Source: Bradyrhizobium sp. WSM1417 (GTDB lineage Bacteria > Pseudomonadota > Alphaproteobacteria > Rhizobiales > Xanthobacteraceae). Taken from it: DNA of 64,000 nucleotides. Positions 1 through 8,916 of this stretch are shown piece by piece (the first letter of the stretch is position 1; each line of letters opens with the position of its first letter). The notes under the pieces were generated by a model, which was not told the DNA's origin, did no database searches, and worked only from the letters and a program-made list of their open reading frames with translations. Made by a program: the position numbers and the translations under genes. The stretch spans positions 3,772,392 through 3,836,391 of the forward strand of contig NZ_KI911783.1 of the NCBI RefSeq assembly GCF_000515415.1. The letters are read 5' to 3'.

Positions 1-1860
1 GAACTGCGCGTGCGGCCGACACTCGCCGCGCTCGGCGTGCTTGCTTCCAGCAACTGGATCACGATTGCGGCGCGTGACGAGCTGACCACGGCGTACCAAT
101 TCCTGCGCCGGGTCGAGCATCGCCTCCAGATGATCGCCGACGAGCAGACCCATACGCTGCCCGAGGACAAGGAGGCGGTCGAGCGTTTCGCCTGGTTCTT
201 CGGCTATCCGGATCGCGAGGCCTTTGCCCGAGACCTCTTGCGCCAGCTCGAGATCGTTCAGGGCCACTACGAAAAACTGTTCGAGGGCGACGATCCGACC
301 GGGACGGCCAAGCTGCCCGCGCTCGACTACAGCGCGGGTCCCGACGATCCGCGGCTGCTTCAGTATCTGGCCACGCTCGGCTTCAAGAAGCCTGCCGCCG
401 TCGCGCAGACCGTGCGTGACTGGATCACCGGCGAGTACCGCGTGTTCCGCGTCGAGGCGACGCGAAACGCATTCGTCGAATTCGTGCCGGCCCTGATCGA
501 CGGTCTCGCTCATGCCGAGGAGCCGGATCGGGCCGTCGTGGCGTTCGACCATTTCCTTGGAGCGCTTCAGCGCGGCGGCCGGCTGATCACGCTGCTCGGC
601 CAGAACCGCGATCTCGTTGCGCTCGTGGCCCTGGTGCTGGGCGCGGCGCCCCGGCTCGGCGAGATGCTGGCGCGGCAGCCGCAGCTCATGGACGGCCTGA
701 TCGATCCGCGCTTCTTCGGCGCCATGCCCGACCGGCAGGAATTGTCAGGGCGGCTCGCGAGCACGGTGCAGGATGCCGGCTCTTACGAAGAGTTCCTCGA
801 CCGCCTGCGCCTGTTCGGGCAGGAGAGCCTGTTCCTGATCGGCACGCGCATTCTCTCCGGCACGGTCTCGGCACAGCAGGCGAGCACGGCCTTTGCCGAC
901 GTCGCCGAGGGCATCGTGCATACCGTGCATGGTCTCGTCGCCGACCGCTTCGCCGCCCAGCATGGCCGGATCAAGGGGCAGGAGAGCGCAATCATCGCGA
1001 TGGGCCGGCTCGGCAGCCGGGAGATGACCGCGTCGTCCGATCTCGACCTGATCCTGCTTTACGATTTCGACAGCGACAATCCGGACTCCGACGGTGCGAA
1101 GTCACTGCAAGGTGCGCACTACTTCGCCCGCTTCACCCAGCGCCTGATCAGCGCGTTCACGACGCGCACCAATTACGGGGTTCTTTACGAAATCGACATG
1201 CGGCTGCGCCCCTCGGGGCGGGCCGGCCCTGTGGCCTCGAGCCTCGTCTCGTTCGCGGACTACCAGGCCAACGAGGCCTGGACCTGGGAGCACATGGCGC
1301 TGACGCGGGCGCGCGTCGTGTCGGCTTCGCCCGAATTCCGGGAGCGGATCGAGCGCGTGATCCGCGATGTCCTGACCCGTCGCCGCGATCGCGCAATCAC
1401 CGCCAACGACGTTGCCGACATGCGGCGTGCGATTGCCCAGGAGAAGGGCGAGGCCGATTGCTGGGATCTCAAATATGCCGCCGGCGGCATGGTCGACATC
1501 GACTTCATCGCGCAATATCTCCAGCTCGTGCATGCGCACGAGAAACCGGAAATTCTCGACGTCGGCACCACGCAGGTGCTGGACAATGCATGCAGGCTCG
1601 GCGTGCTCGCGCAATCGGAGACCGAGATATTGCGTGCCGCGGCGCGGCTCTATCACGACCTGACGCAGATCCTGCGGCTCTGCGTCAGCGACCGGTTCAA
1701 GCCGGAAACCGCCGGCACCGACCTCTTGCGCGTGATGGCACGCGCCGGCGACGCGCCGCATTTCTCCTCGCTGGAGGCGCGCGTGAAGGAGACGCAGAGC
1801 GAGGTGCGTCGTGTCTTCAGGGCGCTGCTGGAAGGGACGTCGTCGGCTTCAGCGAGGTGA
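1..1860 (+). CDS. glnE: Glutamine synthetase adenylyltransferase/deadenylylase, 3' part (start outside window)
   Basis: Bifunctional enzyme that adenylylates and de-adenylylates glutamine synthetase in response to PII, setting nitrogen assimilation. The reading frame is open from base 1, so the true start and the N-terminal deadenylylase half begin upstream; 619 residues are visible. The second nucleotidyltransferase core is clear around residues 335-355 (GRLGSREMTASSDLDLILLY), with the G..E and DLD pattern of this fold, followed by the helical linker and a C-terminal domain containing YAAGGMVDIDFIAQYLQLVH, typical of the adenylylating half. It ends convergently with fdsD, overlapping its 3' end by 44 bp. 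Family assignment is secure; completeness cannot be judged here. Confidence 0.95.
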   Translation, partial: ELRVRPTLAALGVLASSNWITIAARDELTTAYQFLRRVEHRLQMIADEQTHTLPEDKEAVERFAWFFGYPDREAFARDLLRQLEIVQGHYEKLFEGDDPTGTAKLPALDYSAGPDDPRLLQYLATLGFKKPAAVAQTVRDWITGEYRVFRVEATRNAFVEFVPALIDGLAHAEEPDRAVVAFDHFLGALQRGGRLITLLGQNRDLVALVALVLGAAPRLGEMLARQPQLMDGLIDPRFFGAMPDRQELSGRLASTVQDAGSYEEFLDRLRLFGQESLFLIGTRILSGTVSAQQASTAFADVAEGIVHTVHGLVADRFAAQHGRIKGQESAIIAMGRLGSREMTASSDLDLILLYDFDSDNPDSDGAKSLQGAHYFARFTQRLISAFTTRTNYGVLYEIDMRLRPSGRAGPVASSLVSFADYQANEAWTWEHMALTRARVVSASPEFRERIERVIRDVLTRRRDRAITANDVADMRRAIAQEKGEADCWDLKYAAGGMVDIDFIAQYLQLVHAHEKPEILDVGTTQVLDNACRLGVLAQSETEILRAAARLYHDLTQILRLCVSDRFKPETAGTDLLRVMARAGDAPHFSSLEARVKETQSEVRRVFRALLEGTSSASAR

Positions 1861-2050
1861 GCGCCTCCCGCACGTTCGGCTCCAGGCCCGCGCCGCCGGC
1901 ATCGAGATGGGCGAAGATCGCGCGCTTCATCCGCGGATCCCAGAACTTCTTGATGTGGTCGGCGATGCCCGGCACGGCCTTGTCGTGGCCCTGGCTCCGG
2001 AAGAACGTGCCGATCTGGTTGGCCATGTAGATCAGGCGGTCAGGCGACAT
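1817..2050 (-). CDS. fdsD: NAD-dependent formate dehydrogenase delta subunit
   Basis: Small subunit (77 aa) encoded at the end of fds operons; in this family it is needed for a fully active enzyme, probably in cofactor maturation or assembly. The sequence MSPDRLIYMANQIGTFFRSQ and the later HIKKFWDPRMKRAIFAHLDAGG are the recognisable family core. The ATG at 2048-2050 was chosen because upstream in-frame residues have no family similarity and it overlaps the fdhD stop by 11 bp, the usual coupling in this operon. The 3' end runs 44 bp into the convergent glnE. Confidence 0.9.
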   Translation of the reverse strand: MSPDRLIYMANQIGTFFRSQGHDKAVPGIADHIKKFWDPRMKRAIFAHLDAGGAGLEPNVREALTSLKPTTSLPAAP

Positions 2051-2867
2051 CGGCAACCTCCGTGGCATGACGGGCGACAACCCGGCCGCCATGCGAAAAC
2101 ACTTCGAACCCGTCCTGCCGGGCAATGGCAATCAGCGTGATGCCGGCGGCCGCCGCGGTGCGCACCGCGAGCGCGGTCGGCGCAGAGACTGCGACCATCA
2201 CCGGCGCGCCGATGGCGGCAGTCTTCTGCACCATCTCGACCGAGACGCGGCTCGTCAGCAGCACGATGCCGTCGCTGGCAGCCGTGCGGCTGCGCGCCAG
2301 CGAACCGGCGAGCTTGTCGAGCGCGTTGTGGCGGCCGACATCCTCGCGCAGCGCGACGATACCGCAGGCAGGCGACCAGAACGCGGCGGCATGAACGGCG
2401 CGGGTTTGCAAATTGATCGATTGCAGCGGTGCGATGGCCTGCATCGCCGCCATGACCTGCTCGAGCGTAAACGTCTGTCCCTGCGGCACGACGGCCGCAG
2501 GCCGCACCGCCTCGGCAATCGAGTCGATGCCGCAGAGGCCGCAGCCGGTCGGACCGGCGATGTGGCGGCGGCGCTCGCTGATGCGCGCGGCATTTTCCGG
2601 TGCCAGCCACATGCGCAGCTCGATGCCGTCGTCGAGGCGGACGATTTCGAGCGACTTGACGTCATCGACGGATTTGATGATGCCTTCGTCCAGGCTGAAG
2701 CCGACCGCGAAATCTTCGAGGTTCTGCGGCGTCCCCATCATGACGGCATAGGTACCGCCATTGTAGGTCAGCGCCAGCGGCGTCTCCTCCGGGATCAGCC
2801 GTGCGCCTTCGGACGCGACACCGTCGCGCCAGATCTCGCGGTCGATGGCCTGGACCGGCACGTGCAT
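2040..2867 (-). CDS. fdhD: Formate dehydrogenase accessory sulfurtransferase FdhD
   Basis: FdhD passes sulfur from a cysteine desulfurase to the molybdenum cofactor before it is inserted into formate dehydrogenase. The 275-aa product has the conserved CxxC pair in GPTGCGLCGID, which carries the persulfide, and the C-terminal EDVGRHNALDK motif. The ATG at 2865-2867 follows the fdsA stop by 4 bp and gives the usual family length; a much longer arginine-rich extension in the same frame is the shadow of fdsA. It lies between fdsA and fdsD in a tightly packed operon, as in other fds clusters. Confidence 0.95.
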   Translation of the reverse strand: MHVPVQAIDREIWRDGVASEGARLIPEETPLALTYNGGTYAVMMGTPQNLEDFAVGFSLDEGIIKSVDDVKSLEIVRLDDGIELRMWLAPENAARISERRRHIAGPTGCGLCGIDSIAEAVRPAAVVPQGQTFTLEQVMAAMQAIAPLQSINLQTRAVHAAAFWSPACGIVALREDVGRHNALDKLAGSLARSRTAASDGIVLLTSRVSVEMVQKTAAIGAPVMVAVSAPTALAVRTAAAAGITLIAIARQDGFEVFSHGGRVVARHATEVADVA

Positions 2868-2871
2868 GCCG

Positions 2872-5757
2872 CTACTCCGCGGCCTCGGCCGGCGCGATGC
2901 GGCGGGAATGCCGCGCCTGCGCGTCGTAGGCCTTCTGCCAGTCGGACGGGCCGTTCGACGGCGAGATCTGCACCGCCGTGACCTTGTATTCGGGGCAGTT
3001 GGTCGCCCAATCCGAATAGTCGGTCGTGATGACGTTGGCCTGCGTGTCCGGATGGTGGAACGTGGTGTAGACGACGCCCGGCGCGACGCGATCGGTGATC
3101 TCCGCACGCAACGTGGTCTCGCCGGCGCGGCTCTTCAGCCTCACCCAGTCCCCGTCGCGCACGCCGCGCTGTTCGGCATCATGCGGATGGATCTCCAGCC
3201 GGTCCTCGGCATGCCAGACCACGTTCTCGGTGCGCCGGGTCTGCGCGCCGACATTGTACTGGCTGAGGATGCGGCCCGTGGTGAGCAGCAGCGGATAGCG
3301 CGGGCCGGTGCGTTCGTCGGTCGCGACATATTCGGTGACGACGAACTTGCCCTTGCCGCGGACGAAGCCGTCGATATGCATCACCGGCGTGCCCTCGGGC
3401 GCCTTGTCGTTGCAGGGCCATTGCACTGAGCCGAGCTCGTCCAGCTTGGCATAGGAGACGCCGGCGAAGGTCGGGGTCAGCGCCGCGATCTCGTCCATGA
3501 TCTCGGAAGGATGGCTGTAGCTCATCTCGAAGCCCATGGCCTTGGCGAGGCCGATGGTGACCTCCCAGTCGGCGAGGCCGTTCTTCGGCGTCATCACTTT
3601 GCGGACGCGCTGGATGCGGCGCTCGGCGTTGGTGAAGGTGCCGTCCTTCTCCAGGAAGCTGGAGCCAGGCAGGAACACATGGGCGTAGTTCGCGGTCTCG
3701 TTCAGGAAGAGGTCGTGGACGATGACGCATTCCATCGCCGATAGTGCTGCTACCACATGCTTGGTGTTGGGATCGGATTGCAGGATGTCCTCGCCCTGCA
3801 CGTAGATCCCCATGAACGTGCCTTCGACCGCGGCGTCGAACATGTTGGGAATGCGCAGGCCCGGCTCGGGATTGAGCTTGACGTTCCACAGCGCCTCGAA
3901 CTGGTCCCGCACGGCGTCGCCCGAGATGTGGCGATAGCCGGGCAGCTCGTGCGGGAACGAGCCCATGTCGCAGGAGCCCTGCACGTTGTTCTGGCCGCGC
4001 AGCGGGTTCACGCCGACGCCGGGGCGACCAATATTGCCCGTGGCCATCGCGAGGTTGGCGATCGCGATCACGGTGGTCGAACCTTGGCTGTGTTCCGTGA
4101 CGCCGAGACCGTAATAGATCGCGCCGTTGCCGCCGGTGGCGTAGAGGCGGGCGGCCTCGCGCAGATCCTTCGGATCGACGCCGGTGAGGATAGCGGTTGC
4201 CTCCGGGCTGTTGTTCGGCTGGGCGACGAACGCCGCCCATTCCTCGAACTCGCTCCAGTCGCAGCGTTCGCGCACGAAGGTTTCGTCGACGAGACCTTCG
4301 GTGACGATCACATGCGCCAGTGCCGTTATCACCGCAACGTTGGTGCCGGGCATCAGCGGCAGGTGCAGCGCCTTCACATGCGGCGATTCCACCATCTCGG
4401 TACGGCGCGGATCGATCACGATCAGCTTGGCGCCCTGGCGCAGCCGCTTCTTCAGACGGGAGGCGAACACCGGATGGGCCGAAGCGGGGTTGGCGCCAAT
4501 GATGACGACGACGTCGGTGTCCTCGACCGAGTCGAAATCCTGCGTGCCGGCAGAGGTGCCGAACGTGGTCGAGAGGCCATAACCGGTCGGGGAGTGGCAG
4601 ACGCGGGCGCAGGTGTCGACGTTGTTGTTGCCGAAGCCGGCGCGGATCAGCTTCTGCACCAGATAGGTCTCTTCATTGGTGCAGCGGGACGATGTGATGC
4701 CACCGATGGCGTCGCGGCCGTATTTCTTCTGGATGCCGCGCATCCTGTCGGCGGCAAACGAGAAGGCCTCGTCCCACGACACTTCGCGCCAGGGATCCTC
4801 GATCCGCTCGCGGATCATCGGGTTGAGGATGCGTTCCCGGTGGTTGGTGTACCCCCAGGCGAAGCGGCCCTTGACGCAGGAATGGCCGCGATTGGCCTTG
4901 CCGTCCTTGTACGGCACCATGCGGACGACTTCCTCGCCGCGCATCTCGGCCTTGAAGGCGCAGCCGACGCCGCAATAGGCGCAGGTGGTGACGACCGAGT
5001 GTTCTGGCTGGCCGATCTCGATCACGGATTTCTCGGTCAGCGTCGCAGTCGGGCAGGCCTGCACGCAGGCGCCGCAGGAGACGCATTCGGAGCCGAGGAA
5101 GCTCTCGCTCATGCCGGGCGACACGCGGCTGTCGAAGCCGCGGCCGGAGATCGTGAGCGCGAAGGTGCCTTGCACCTCCTCGCAGGCGCGGACGCAGCGC
5201 GAGCAGACGATGCACTTGGAGGGATCGTAGGTGAAGTACGGGTTGGACTCGTCCTTCGGCATCCAGGCGGCGTTGATCTCGCCATTGGACTTGCCAGGTG
5301 TCCTGGCGAAGACGTGGTTCTCGCCCTCATAACCGTAGCGCACGTCGCGCAGGCCCACGGCGCCGGCCATGTCCTGCAACTCGCAATCACCGTTGGCACC
5401 GCAGGTGAGGCAGTCGAGCGGATGGTCTGAGATGTAGAGCTCCATCACGCCCTTGCGCAGCTTCTTCAGCCGTTCGCTCTGGGTGTGCACAATCAGACCG
5501 GACATGACAGGCGTGGTGCAGGAGGCCGGCGTTCCGGCGCGGCCCTCGATTTCGACGACGCAAAGGCGGCACGAGCCGAACGCATCGACCATGTCAGTCG
5601 CACAGAGTTTCGGGATCTGGTGGCCGGCATCCATCGCCGCCCGCATGATCGAGGTGCCCTCGGGCACCGTGACCTGGTTGCCGTCGATGGTCAGTGTCAC
5701 CATCGTTTCCGATTTCGAGCGCGGCGTACCGAAGTCGATTTCTTCGATCAGAGACAT
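2872..5757 (-). CDS. fdsA: NAD-dependent formate dehydrogenase alpha subunit (Mo-bis-MGD)
   Basis: Catalytic subunit (961 aa) that oxidises formate to CO2 and sends electrons through Fe-S clusters to FdsB. Visible domains: a [2Fe-2S] ferredoxin-like region (about 20-95, cysteines in LCATDMVDAFGSCRLC and PASC), a NuoG-type HxxxCxxCxxxxxC site (DHPLDCLTCGANGDC, about 111-125), two [4Fe-4S] sites (CIVCSRCVRAC, about 182-192; CVSCGACVQACP, about 225-236), and the molybdopterin domain beginning with CAYCGVGC (about 259). The Mo ligand is cysteine at about 387 in CARVCHSPTG followed by His, so this is a Cys and not a selenocysteine enzyme. The C-terminal MGD-binding domain contains TTGRILSQYN. The oxygen-tolerant fds class is inferred from operon structure. 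Confidence 0.97.
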   Translation of the reverse strand: MSLIEEIDFGTPRSKSETMVTLTIDGNQVTVPEGTSIMRAAMDAGHQIPKLCATDMVDAFGSCRLCVVEIEGRAGTPASCTTPVMSGLIVHTQSERLKKLRKGVMELYISDHPLDCLTCGANGDCELQDMAGAVGLRDVRYGYEGENHVFARTPGKSNGEINAAWMPKDESNPYFTYDPSKCIVCSRCVRACEEVQGTFALTISGRGFDSRVSPGMSESFLGSECVSCGACVQACPTATLTEKSVIEIGQPEHSVVTTCAYCGVGCAFKAEMRGEEVVRMVPYKDGKANRGHSCVKGRFAWGYTNHRERILNPMIRERIEDPWREVSWDEAFSFAADRMRGIQKKYGRDAIGGITSSRCTNEETYLVQKLIRAGFGNNNVDTCARVCHSPTGYGLSTTFGTSAGTQDFDSVEDTDVVVIIGANPASAHPVFASRLKKRLRQGAKLIVIDPRRTEMVESPHVKALHLPLMPGTNVAVITALAHVIVTEGLVDETFVRERCDWSEFEEWAAFVAQPNNSPEATAILTGVDPKDLREAARLYATGGNGAIYYGLGVTEHSQGSTTVIAIANLAMATGNIGRPGVGVNPLRGQNNVQGSCDMGSFPHELPGYRHISGDAVRDQFEALWNVKLNPEPGLRIPNMFDAAVEGTFMGIYVQGEDILQSDPNTKHVVAALSAMECVIVHDLFLNETANYAHVFLPGSSFLEKDGTFTNAERRIQRVRKVMTPKNGLADWEVTIGLAKAMGFEMSYSHPSEIMDEIAALTPTFAGVSYAKLDELGSVQWPCNDKAPEGTPVMHIDGFVRGKGKFVVTEYVATDERTGPRYPLLLTTGRILSQYNVGAQTRRTENVVWHAEDRLEIHPHDAEQRGVRDGDWVRLKSRAGETTLRAEITDRVAPGVVYTTFHHPDTQANVITTDYSDWATNCPEYKVTAVQISPSNGPSDWQKAYDAQARHSRRIAPAEAAE

Positions 5758-5767
5758 TGTCGTTCTC

Positions 5768-7320
<1,553 letters not shown>

Positions 7321-7324
<4 letters not shown>

Positions 7325-7797
7325 CGCTGCGCCTCCGCAACGAGCGCATCGATACGCTTTTCATCGAGTCGGCCGATGAGCCGGCCGTCGAGCATCGCGG
7401 ATGGCGCGGTCGCGCACAATCCGAGGCAGTAGATCGGCTCCAGCGTGACGCGATCATCGGCCGTGGTGCCGCCCAGCAACACGCCGAGCTTCGCCTCGGC
7501 ACGCATCGCCAGCGCATCGCCCCCCGCCGCCTGACAGGCCTCCGCGCGGCAGAGCTTCAGCACATGGCGGCCGGCCGGCTTGTGGCGGAAGTCATGATAG
7601 AACGTGAACACGCCATGCACTTCGGCGCGGGACAGATTGAGCGCCTGCGCCACCATGGGAATGGCTGCCGCCGGCACGTAGCCGAACGCCTCCTGGAGCG
7701 CGTGCAGGATCACCAGCGTCGCGCCTTCCTGCTCGCTGTGTTCGGCGATGATCTCGGCGCCGCGCGTTTCGTCCCAAGGCTCAAAAACCGCTGTCAT
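7321..7797 (-). CDS. fdsG: NAD-dependent formate dehydrogenase gamma subunit
   Basis: NuoE-like [2Fe-2S] protein of 158 aa, first gene of the operon. The cluster ligands are visible as CRAEAC and CLGLC (C-x4-C and C-x3-C). The helical N-terminal region (EHSEQEGATLVILHALQEAFGYVP) is typical of the NuoE/HoxE group. The ATG at 7795-7797 gives the normal family length. The gene faces a LysR regulator across 222 bp, which fits divergent control. Confidence 0.95.
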
Positions 7798-7841
7798 TCT
7801 TCGTTCTCAACCGGAGCGTCTGCTCAGCGCAAACTATTTGG

Positions 7842-7917
7842 AATCATTCGAAGATCAATAAAGCTGTCTCATGCTGCGATTGCGGATTCCGATCGATTTG
7901 TGATGGCAATCATTCGA
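7842..7917. promoter_or_regulatory. Direct repeats between fdsG and the LysR gene, candidate regulator sites
   Basis: The 10-mer AATCATTCGA occurs twice, at 7842-7851 and 7908-7917, in the same orientation and 66 bp apart, each preceded by G and one variable base. The region between the divergent genes is otherwise A/T-rich compared with its surroundings. LysR regulators commonly bind such spaced sites, so these are plausible targets of the adjacent regulator. The repeats are seen; the binding is inferred. Confidence 0.4.
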
Positions 7918-8019
7918 TTTGAAATTGCGATTGGACCCGTCCGCGGGCGGTTTTTGCGTGTTGAACGGGGTGGGGCATGCTAGCTTGCATGCCACCACAC
8001 AATCCGAGGGGATGAGCGT

Positions 8020-8913
8020 TTGCTCGACAAGCTTGAACTGTTGCTGGCGCTGGCGAAGGAGCGGCATTTCGGACGCGCGGCGGAGGTCTGCGGCGTGACG
8101 CAACCGACGATGTCGACCGGGCTGAAGCAACTCGAGGAGATCCTCGGCGTGATGCTGGTCCAGCGCGGCTCCCGCTTCCAGGGTTTTACGCCGGAAGGCG
8201 AGCGGGCGCTCGATTGGGCGCGGCGGATCGTTGGTGATGCCCGTGCGATGCGTGACGAGATCAACGGCCTGAAGCATCAACTCTCCGGCGAGATACGCAT
8301 TGCCGCAATCCCCACCGTGCTCGGCATGGTCGCCGCGCTGACGACGCCGTTCCGCGCCAGGCATCCCGAGGTGCGTTTCCGCATCCAGTCGACCACGTCA
8401 TCCGAGGTGTTGGGGTTGCTCGAGAACCTCGAAGTTGATGCGGGGCTGACCTATATCGAGAACGAGCCGATCGGCAAGGTGCGCACCATCCCGCTCTACA
8501 GCGAGAGCTATCGTCTGCTCACCGCGCCGGATGGAATGTTCGGCGATCGCGAGACGGTGACGTGGCAGGAGGTCGGACAGGTGCCGCTGTGCCTGCTGAC
8601 GCCCGACATGCAGAACCGCCGCATCATCGACCGCGCGTTACGTTCGGTCGGCGCCGAGGCGACGCCGACCTTGACCTCGAATTCGCTGCTCGTGCTGTTC
8701 ACGCATGTGAAGACGGGGCGCTGGGCCAGCGTGATGCCGGCCAAGCTCGCCGAGACGCTCGGCCTGTCCGATACGGTGCGCTCGATCCCGATCACCGATC
8801 CCGATGTCAATTACAGCATCGGCATGGTGATCCCGCAGCGTGATCCGATGACGCCGTTGATCGCGGCGCTGGTCAATGTCGCGCGGGAAGTGGCGCCGTC
8901 GCTGCAATCGTAG
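8020..8913 (+). CDS. LysR-family transcriptional regulator of formate dehydrogenase (FdsR/CbbR type)
   Basis: 297-aa LysR protein. The N-terminal helix-turn-helix is visible as HFGRAAEVCGVTQPTMSTGLKQLEEILGVMLVQR (about 17-50), followed by a periplasmic-binding-like effector domain from about residue 88. It starts with TTG at 8020, preceded by GAGGGG at a suitable distance; the ATG at 8012 is out of frame. Divergent placement from fdsG is the usual arrangement for fds regulators, so control of formate dehydrogenase is likely; the effector is unknown. Confidence 0.88.
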   Translation: MLDKLELLLALAKERHFGRAAEVCGVTQPTMSTGLKQLEEILGVMLVQRGSRFQGFTPEGERALDWARRIVGDARAMRDEINGLKHQLSGEIRIAAIPTVLGMVAALTTPFRARHPEVRFRIQSTTSSEVLGLLENLEVDAGLTYIENEPIGKVRTIPLYSESYRLLTAPDGMFGDRETVTWQEVGQVPLCLLTPDMQNRRIIDRALRSVGAEATPTLTSNSLLVLFTHVKTGRWASVMPAKLAETLGLSDTVRSIPITDPDVNYSIGMVIPQRDPMTPLIAALVNVAREVAPSLQS

Positions 8914-8916
8914 CCA

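Noticed and set aside
4560..4640. Possible selenocysteine site in fdsA
   Set aside because: The Mo-ligand position reads cysteine (CARVCHSP) and no in-frame TGA occurs, so this is the Cys-type enzyme.
3757..5430. 557-codon open frame on the plus strand opposite fdsA
   Set aside because: It mirrors the high-GC coding strand of fdsA, has low-complexity His/Arg/Gly composition, no ribosome site and no family features.
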